Shown here one piece after another: positions 56,205 to 64,000 of a stretch of DNA of 64,000 bases (its first letter is position 1; the number at the start of each line of letters is the position of its first letter). Position numbers and translations under genes: made by a program. The notes beneath the pieces were generated by a model, which saw only the letters and a list, made by a program, of their open reading frames with translations, made no database searches and was not told the DNA's origin. The stretch is taken from the NCBI GenBank assembly GCA_033439795.1, contig JAUTDP010000012.1, positions 1,736,001 through 1,800,000 of the forward strand, given 5' to 3'. Source of the DNA: Sordaria brevicollis (Eukaryota; Ascomycota; Sordariomycetes; Sordariales; Sordariaceae).

Positions 56205-59200
56205 ATGGGTGTCGAAACCAAGAAAAAGTCGTCCGAGAGACCACTACCCGTGCCCAGCGCAACCGAGTCTTCGATAATGAGCCCGACCCAGAGCGAGCTG
56301 GGAACCGACGACAAGTCATCCTACTCGCTGCCTGAGGACGGCACCCCCGTCACCATCAAGACACACAACCGAGGCAAATCGCAGACATCGCTGCTGATCG
56401 AGTACTTCGAAGGAGGAAAAGGAGCCCCATCTGGAGACGGGCGCAAACCCAGCGTACGTGTTCGCCTCACGCCAAGCCACAAGTCCAATCGCAAAAGCAG
56501 CGGTTCCGATCGAGGTCGCATTGAAATAACAGAGAAAAAGTCAACAAGGAGGTCGAGCCAGAGCCGCCGCGCGGACCGCCATTCCCAAAACGCCCTTACC
56601 CGCTCCGAAAATGAGCTCATGTCCGTCCTGAGCGGAGGCGACAACGAGGACAACAACTCGTACGCCTCTGCCACCGAGGAGAGCAACGTCAGTCGCAACA
56701 TCGAGATCGAAATCGGCGAACGAAGTGAACGAAGCGCCGCCAGCCGACGCGCCCGCCGTCCTGCCAGCCCCTTGATTCCTTCTGCTGATAGCAAAAACAG
56801 CTACAATACCGGCAACATGAGCGACATCTCAGCCATCCCGAGCGACAGCTTCCTTGACGAGCCTTACGTATCCCACAAGAACTCGGATGTCAAGAGCCCT
56901 GGTTCCAGGAGCAGGAGTCCCTTGCGCGGCGGGGATGCCCTTGCTGCTGGCGCTGCTGCTGGTATCACAGCTGCTGCAGTTACTGACAAGCTCCGTACCA
57001 AGAGCCGAGATGAGAGCAGGACACGAGACTACGACCGCAGCGGAGAGCGTGAAAAGGTATCTGTAACCAAGACGCGCGGGGATAAGGAGAAGACCGGTAG
57101 TAGCAACCGTCTCCACAAGTCGACCAAGAGCCGGACGAGCAGTCTCAGCAAAGAGGAAAGGAGTTCGAAGCGCTCAGAGTCCCCTCGCAGGAGATCCAAG
57201 CATTCTGATTCCATGGTATCGGGTGCAGATTCAAGCATGCTTTCGACTGCAGCTGCAAGCCAGCGCTCCATGGGTGCAGAGTCAATGCGCTCCGGTCAAT
57301 CAAAAGCCTCCTCAATCAACAATCCCAAACTCCTCGAGACAGTAGAAGATGCTATTCGTCGTCTTATCCTTCCAGAACTCAATGCCTTGAAAAGAGAGCA
57401 GAGCTTGCGTCAGGATCGCAAGGCCGCCTCAGCGACATCCAGTGCGACAACTGAGGCTAGTGATAGGCGCCGGACGTCTAGAGCTGACAGAAACTCGGGC
57501 GCCACACCCACACCCAAGGAACCCATCAAGATTGAAAAGCGAGACAGAGAAGCCCGCAATACCTTCGATGAGAGTCCGGCACCGAGTGCCCTCAGTCAGG
57601 ACACAAGAAGCGATGTGCAAAGTACAATTGACCACAGCCCCGCGGGAAGCACTGACCGTCTAAAAGCAGCCGCTGCCGGTGCAGCTATGGGTGCGGCTGT
57701 TGCTGCGGCCCACGATAGCCTCAAATCTCCTGGAGAGAACCGCAGCAGGAGGCGAAGACGAGAGGCGCGTAACCGTGCTGGTAATGAGCATGACGATTAT
57801 GACGATGATGCTTCCGAATTCCTTGCGCCTGCTCCTCCCATGCCGTTGATGAGCGAGCTCAACCCGTCAGACGTCACCAGAGCGTCCATCTTATCTGCTG
57901 ACACGGAGGATAGACCTCACTCCGCTAGCGAGGAGATTGCACCAAAGCAGGATCAGAATGGCCAGTACCACACTGAGGATTCCACTCCGACACCCACCCG
58001 GACCCCGATTACTCTATTGTCATTGGGCACTCAGCATGCCAATATCTCACATGGAGACCTGAAACAGCTGCCACGTCAACGGGGTGCCGAAAACCCAGAT
58101 AATGATTACCATACCGGCGCACCGTCGGTTGAGTCCTATGATGATCTGGACGATTACGACGACCACGAGCGGGATTACGGAGACAGCCCATACGACTACT
58201 ACAACACCCAAGAGGTACCTCCTCCTCTCAAGTATGTTCCCTACCAGCCTGAGAAGCGCGGCCTGAGCCCCATCCCCAGCGTCTCCGGATACACAGAAGG
58301 TAGTGAGGCGCCGAACAACCGCGATTCTCGCGCATTCGGTGGCTCGGTGTCCAACGGCTCGCGTACCCCTGGCAACATGTCCGTAGCCAGCTTGAGGACA
58401 CCGGGCATAGACCAGAGCAATGTCAGCGGAATGACCAACAGCGAGGTTGACGGTAATGGCCACGCTGTCCGTGCCGTGGGAGCCAACCCGAACTACGTCC
58501 ACACCTCCGGTATCGATTCCAACCATGCTTCCCTCGTTGAGGGATCCATGGTGGACTCGCTCAGATCCAGCGGTGTCAACCAGCAACCCTACCGCAACTC
58601 GATGGCTACCAATGGCAGCCAAGAGGGTGACAGGCCAAACACAGCTGGCAACGACAGTCAGGCCTCGTACGACTACCAAGAATATGATCTTGACGAGTAT
58701 GGCAGAAAGGTCCCACGACAGCGCCATTATACTACCGCCTCAGAGGCTGCTATTACCAGCGCTGCGGTCGGTGCCGCCGCTGCCGCCCTCAGACAACAGG
58801 GCAAGCAAGAGAACCAGGGCGCTTCCGAATGGCAAGGGGAGGGCGTTCAGCGCAACAAGTCCTTCAAGGAGCGCGCCCAAAACGGATCTGGACCTGCCCT
58901 TGAGCCAAAGCACAGCATCGATAGGATGTCGGACGTCTCTGTGCCCATCAAACTGGGCTTCAGCGGCTTGCCAGATATGGGCGACCCGTTGCCAGACTTT
59001 GAGCACTGGAACGAGGATGATCTAATCACCAACCCATCAATGCTTAACGGAGAGGAAGGTGGTTGGGAGGGAGATGCTACCCCTAAGCAGCGCCCTCAGG
59101 CTTCTGTTGATGACTTCAACTACCGTCCTCTTGACGGCACTCACGATGCTCTCCAAAAGGGCCTCAACCTCAACGGTAACCAACAGTCCGGCCAGGAGCA

Positions 59201-61538
59201 GGACGAGTGGTACAGGACTGAGGAGGACCGGAAGCGGGATACGTTGGTTACCAACCCCTACGAGGACGCCAGCCCCATTGCCAACCTTGCTGGTCTCGGA
59301 GACAGCCTTCTGTCTCCTGGCGGCTATGATAACTACGGCAACACCACCACTCGTAGCCCTGTCGGTCAGAAGGTTGATGAGGGATATATCTCGCAGGGAC
59401 CTAACAAGACCCCAGAGACTTCGATGGACAAGGGCAAGGGTATCGACTATGGCGCCCCTCTCAACCTTGGGGGTGCTAAGAATCAGAACCCCATGGACTT
59501 TTTCGGCTCCGGTTCGCGACATGTTAGTGGCATGTCAGACGGAATGGACTCGCAGATGTATGACCCGGCCACTGGAACGGGCATTGACAAGATCGAGTCC
59601 AAGGATATCATGGCTCTGATGCAACATGTAAGTTTTATTTCGTCTCATGGGTAAAGTATGGCTGCTAACAATTTGCAGTTGATGGTTCGTGATGCCCAGC
59701 GTAGTGCGCGGGATACCGAGATCTTGGTCACTCTTGTTCGCGCCGCCACCGAGATGCGTAACAACTTTGAGGACCTCAAGCGTCTCCTTGCTGATACCGA
59801 GGATGTAATTATCACCGAGGTCAAAGAGAACACGGAGAAGACGGTCCAGCGCGCCATCAACGGCCCTCGTCCTTACCCTGGAAGCGCTCCCCGCTCTCTT
59901 CACGCCAATTCGCAGGCTGGTACTACTACCACGGTGGATGAGATGAGCAACAAGAAGCAGAAGAACATCTTCCGCCGTGCTCTGATGAAGGGTCTTGGTC
60001 ACAAGGGACCCAACGATCTCGGCAGGATCGAGGACATGCTTATGCAGCTCTTGACCCAGGTCGATGTGCTCAAGTCTCAGACCGTTCCTGGTGCTGGCTC
60101 AGCCCCCATGAGCCACCAGGATGAGCGTTCGTATGAGAACATGCAGTCTCAGCAGGGCCAATACGAGCAGGATCGTGGCTACGAGCCGGAGGGACATGCT
60201 GGAACTTCCACTAACAGTGCGTCTCAGTCCGGACAGCTGTCGATCCAGTCTCGCGGGACACCCGGCCAGCAAAACTATGTTCGCAAGGTGTCAGGTCACA
60301 GGATCAGCACTGTGCCTGAGGACAACGAGGATGAGTACGACAATGAGAGCATTCGCTTCGGCGGGCCCGAGGTGTTGATGACTCCTGCCCACGAACAGCG
60401 TTCTGGTTCGTTGCAAGCGACGCCCCGTGGCTCGCCACCTAACGCTTCGGGCGCCCTTCAGATGTCGCCCAGCTACGAGAACACTAGGTCTCCTGCTTAC
60501 GAGAACACCCGCTCGCCCGCGTACGAGAACGCCAGGTCGCCTGATTATCAGCAGCAATACGAAAACACCAGGTCTCCTGACTACCAGAATGCTGCTAAGC
60601 AGAACGAGGACCAGAAGAAGAAGGGACGGTCGAGCTGGTTCAAGTCCAGGTGGTCGGAGAGCACTACGACTACTAACATTACTCAACTCTTCCGCCGCAG
60701 TGGCCAGTCGAGAAAGGATGAAGAGGATGAGCAGCAGTGGAGCCCCAGACCGGTCGACCAGCCCACCATGCCTGCGTACCGCAACAACACTGTGTCCTCT
60801 CGTGCCGACTCGATCGGTACCTCCAACTACTCGGACAACTTCCAGTTCTCCAACCCGCACCCCAAGCCCAAGAACGACCCCTACTCCCAGGGTCACGAGC
60901 TGACCCACGACCTTCAAGAGGACCCGGAGTCGCCCGTACTTGCGTACAACTCGATGCAGCCACCGCAGCCTAACTGGGTGACGATGACGCCCGAGGAGGC
61001 CAAGTACAAGGCGCACCGCAACTCTCTCAACCTGGTGCACCCGCAGCCGCGCCAAGGCCAGACGGAGCGCTTCAAGCAGGCGCTCGAATCTCAAGCCCTC
61101 GGTTTCACAGGCGGTAACTCGCCCATGCTGAGCCCCAAGTCCGAAGACTGGGCCGGATCCGCCACCAGTCTTAACCGGCTGCCTCGTAACCTGAACCGCG
61201 ATAGTTTCGACTCTCAGGGTAACGAGAATAATCCCAACTGGCAGCAGATCTACGCCTCGTCTTCACCGGCGCCGGCGAGCCTGAATATTACCTCTGGTGG
61301 ACCGCCGAGGCCGCCTAAGGAGCCTCTTGAGGGTGGTGCTGCTGCTGGTGGTAGTAACCCGAGCAGTCCCAGCCAGACGAGGAAGTTGGAGAATAAGAAT
61401 TTGAGTGGAGCGACGGGTCAGGTGTCGAGACGGCCTAGTGGGCCGAGACCGATGACGCCGAGTAATGATGGGGGTAGGGGAAGTGGAGGCAATTTGAGCG
61501 AGGGGAGTAGGAGGACTGGGAGTTTGTTGAGGGATTAG
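56205..61538 (+). CDS. Large low-complexity fungal protein, function unknown
   Basis: Two exons (56205-59627, 59679-61538) joined across a GTAAGT...CTAAC...TTGCAG intron give 1760 residues. Most is Ser/Arg/Asp-rich and predicted disordered. Three Ala/Gly-rich hydrophobic segments lie near 245-262 (ALAAGAAAGITAAAV), 487-503 (AAAAGAAMGAAVAAA) and 846-863 (AAITSAAVGAAAAAL). A well-formed helical block spans the splice junction (about 1133-1200): DIMALMQHLMVRDAQRSA, LVTLVRAATEMR, DTEDVIITEVKEN; this is the part most likely to be conserved. A YENTRSPAY-type tandem repeat lies near 1405-1447. No catalytic motif. Ala/Gly segments of this kind also occur in leashin or involucrin-repeat fungal proteins, but I do not claim homology. 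I do not recognise the gene. Confidence 0.85.
60472..60597 (+). repeat. In-frame nonapeptide-like repeat (YENTRSPAY)
   Basis: Within the coding region, five imperfect units of YENTRSPAY or YENARSPDY follow each other, one interrupted by QQQ. The units differ at synonymous positions, so they are not recent duplicates. Confidence 0.85.
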
Positions 61539-62533
61539 ATGATGCCCGGGGGTTAAGGATAATAAGGGGTGATGGATGATGGGAATATGGATGCAGATGA
61601 GAAAGATGGAGCAAAGATGGATGGATAGGTCTGATGTTGACTGAAACTTGAAAGGAAAGCAAGCGTGCGTGCGTGCCTGCGGTTAGCTGATTCAGTTGGG
61701 AAAATCATTTGGGCGTTTTGATTTGCGATTTGTTATTTCTGATGATACCGAGTTGAATCTCTCATGGCTTGTTTAGTTACGTATAAACTGGCATTTTGTT
61801 GTTGTTTCTATCTGACGAATCTCCACTGGGCTGGGCAATTGGATGAAATATAACGTTGGTTTGAGTAGCTTGACTCTGGGATGGGCTGCTGGATAGCCTT
61901 CTCCCAACATAACTGGGAAACCATGAAGCAAAGAAAGTAGTTCCTATTCACGAACAGTGTCCATATAAGTTTTGAAGCTCACGATGGTTATCACATGCCG
62001 TCTTTAAAGCCAAGCATCCCCTACCCAAACCCTAACCCGAATGGCTTCATATCACTCTTGGCCATCTCGGCCCTGTCCGAAGTCGCCCGAGGACCCAATT
62101 GGCATTTTCCAGTGGCGGCAAAATTGACCCCACGGGCGGCAATGCGCCGCTCCCGAACCTGGCACACTGGCAGTTCTGGCAGGGGATCACGATGTCATAT
62201 CCAGATCTTTCGTCTGTTGTTTGAATGTCTCGAAAATTTGGATGAACACCGTCCCTCTTTATTCTTTTCGTCTCCTCTTGTCTATACCTTTGTTGATTCC
62301 CGTTTGCGAGGTCGACCGCCTGGACTCCTACCATAAGAGACTCTACCAGGAGTCTAGTTCTACTACAAATCACATCCCATACGACACTTTCCTAGGAACG
62401 ACGTTCGAACCTCCCTATTTTGCGCTCGCGATGCCCACGACAATTTGCGAGTTGACGATATAACGATATACGAACGACCAACATAATACTTTCCTTCCGT
62501 CGATATACTAGTTGTCCGAACAAACGACATAAT
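61539..62533. other. Intergenic upstream of the ABC1-kinase gene
   Basis: 1.0 kb with the 3' flank of the large gene and the promoter of the next. No gene visible. A telobox-like AAACCCTAACCC lies at 62027-62038, about 500 bases upstream of the start codon. Confidence 0.45.
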
Positions 62534-64000
62534 ATGCCATCACAAACCTCCTTCGCGCTTAGGCGCCTGCAGCAGACGCTCAACCAGCATGTGTCCAATG
62601 CGCCTCTCCGACGATCTGGTACCGGCAGGATACGTGTAGGGACGAACGCAAGCGGGTCATGGACGTGCGCGAGCTGTCGGAGTCAACTTTCTGCGTCATC
62701 CTCTTCGTCGTTTTCGACTTCGGCTTCTCCGACAGCGCCAAACTCGACACTTGCGCGACGATCGTTTACCTCAAGCTCGAAAGGATACAGCAGCCAGAAC
62801 TCGAACGGCTCCTCCTCGAACAGCCACAGCAACACCAACGGAAAACAAAACCCCAACAGGACCCGCCGAACAGTACTCTACGCAACTACAGGCGGCCTCG
62901 CCACCGCTGGCTTATTCACCTTCTCCGACGACATCAAATACACCTACGAAGCCACCGAGCGCACAGGAAGAGTTGCTTCGGCGCTGGTAAAATGCGTGAA
63001 CGATTACCGGCAGACGCTGAACGCGCGCGACAAACTTGGCGAGGATGAGCAGGAAGAAAAGGCGAGGCTGTTGAATGAGTGCCACCAACGATGCGCGGAT
63101 AGGACGCTGGAGGTTTTGGAGAAGAGTGGAGGGATTTTTATCAAGTTGGGGCAGCATTTGGTATGTATTCCCGAAGCACGAACCTTGGGGGGGACGGAGG
63201 GGGCGAGAGATAAGGCGGTAACCTGGGGGTAATGGAGAGATGAACAAAATGGGAAGAGGGGAGAAGATTAAGTGAAGAGAGGGCAGAGGACAAGATGAAA
63301 GAGAGGGGAGACAACGGGCTGGGACAGAAGAGATACCACCATATGGAAACATGCTAACAGACAACAAAAACAGAGCGCAATGAACTACCTCCTCCCGCCC
63401 GAATGGACAACCACCTTCATCCCGCTACAAGACAAATGCCCGGTATCCTCCTTCGAGTCCATCGAGCGCATGTTCCTCGAAGACACCGGCACTTCCCTCT
63501 GGGACTACTTTTCCGAATTCTCGCGCGAACCCATCGGCGCCGCTTCTTTGGCGCAAGTCCACCTAGCAACCATCAAAGAAACCGGCCAGCGCGTCGCCGT
63601 CAAAGTCCAACACCCTTCCCTCCAAAAATGGGCGCCCCTCGACATGCGTCTCACCTCCACCACCTTCAAAACCCTCAAATACTTCTTTCCCGAATACGAC
63701 CTCGAATGGCTCTCCTCCGAAGTCGAAATCTCCCTACCCAAAGAACTCGATTTCACATGCGAAGCCGAAAACGCCCGCCGCACCGCCTCCCACTTCTCCG
63801 TCCACGCGCCCCAACTCCCCTTGCTAATCCCAGACGTCCTCTGGGCCAAAAAGCGCCTCTTGGTAATGGCCTGCGAATCCGGCGCCCGCCTCGACGATCT
63901 CTCGTATATGGACTCCCACAACATCGACCGCGACGAAGTATCAGCCACTTTAGCCCGCATCTTCAACGAGATGATCTTCGGCGAAGGCGCCCCCTTACAC
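62534..64000 (+). CDS. Mitochondrial ABC1/UbiB-family atypical kinase (Mcp2/ADCK1-like), 5' part
   Basis: Two exons are visible (62534-63160, and 63374 to the window edge), giving 418 residues so far; the 3' end is outside. The intron is 213 bases (GTATGT...AAACAG). The N-terminus is Arg/Ser/Ala-rich with almost no acidic residues (FALRRLQQTLNQHV, ARRSFTSSS), a mitochondrial targeting sequence. A hydrophobic stretch near 119-133 (YATTGGLATAGLFTF) may be a membrane segment. UbiB hallmarks follow: GGIFIKLGQHLSAM (the KxGQ motif, spanning the intron), REPIGAASLAQVH (Ala-rich loop), VAVKVQHP (catalytic Lys region) and ELDFTCEAENA. The combination with YLLPPEW fits the Mcp2/ADCK1/ADCK5 branch more than Coq8. 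Such proteins act in mitochondrial lipid or coenzyme Q homeostasis. The late catalytic residues cannot be checked here. Confidence 0.88.

Noticed and set aside
61681..61706. tRNA-like string GGTTAGCTGATTCAGTTGGG
   Set aside because: Resembles a D-arm only; no anticodon arm, T-arm or acceptor pairing follows.
62027..62038. Telomere-like AAACCCTAACCC
   Set aside because: Fewer than two full CCCTAA units; at most a telobox promoter motif, not an interstitial telomere.

Overview
This window is nuclear DNA of a filamentous ascomycete, most likely a Sordariales member close to Neurospora. Genes carry short introns (mostly 50-110 bases) with GTAAGT or GTATGT-like donors and CTAAC-like branch sites. 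Two genes match what I remember of well-known Neurospora genes: the dynactin Arp1 (ro-4) and a class III chitin synthase (chs-1). The species assignment is an inference.

Layout from left to right. Bases 1-130 hold the 3' end of IMP4 (plus strand). Next come an Sso1-type plasma-membrane syntaxin (2863-4085, plus), the mitochondrial receptor Tom70 (6000-8090, minus), an aminodeoxychorismate-lyase-like PLP enzyme (9555-10459, plus) and dynactin Arp1 (11766-13152, plus). A gene-poor stretch of about 12 kb follows, holding one recognisable gene, a DUF3602 / GRGGAGN-repeat protein whose reading frame looks broken (17353-17818, minus). Then come chitin synthase (25046-28415, minus), the SM protein Sly1 (31560-33872, minus), a very large Gln-rich protein with a PP1-docking motif and a C-terminal CCCH finger that resembles PNUTS/Ppn1 (37627-42621, plus), an FHA-domain tail-anchored protein (44910-47100, minus), an IFRD-family HEAT-like protein (50035-51423, plus), a 1760-residue low-complexity fungal protein (56205-61538, plus) and the 5' part of a mitochondrial ABC1/UbiB-family kinase (62534 to the right edge, plus).

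The genes form no operon or cluster. Several, however, serve polarised hyphal growth: exocytic syntaxin and Sly1 (membrane fusion), Arp1 (dynein/dynactin transport) and chitin synthase (wall synthesis). Tom70 and the ABC1 kinase act in mitochondria. I saw no transposon, RIP-mutated relic, tRNA, rRNA or CRISPR.

The observations most worth a second look are these. The syntaxin stop codon (TAG) is followed by 104 more open codons in the same frame that look like coding sequence. The DUF3602 gene has repeats in two different frames, plus an open frame beyond its own TAG. The chitin synthase gene has a 60-base intron without a stop and an apparent GC-AG first intron. The PNUTS-like architecture is also of interest. 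All splice junctions were read by eye from sequence and frame; none is backed by transcript data.
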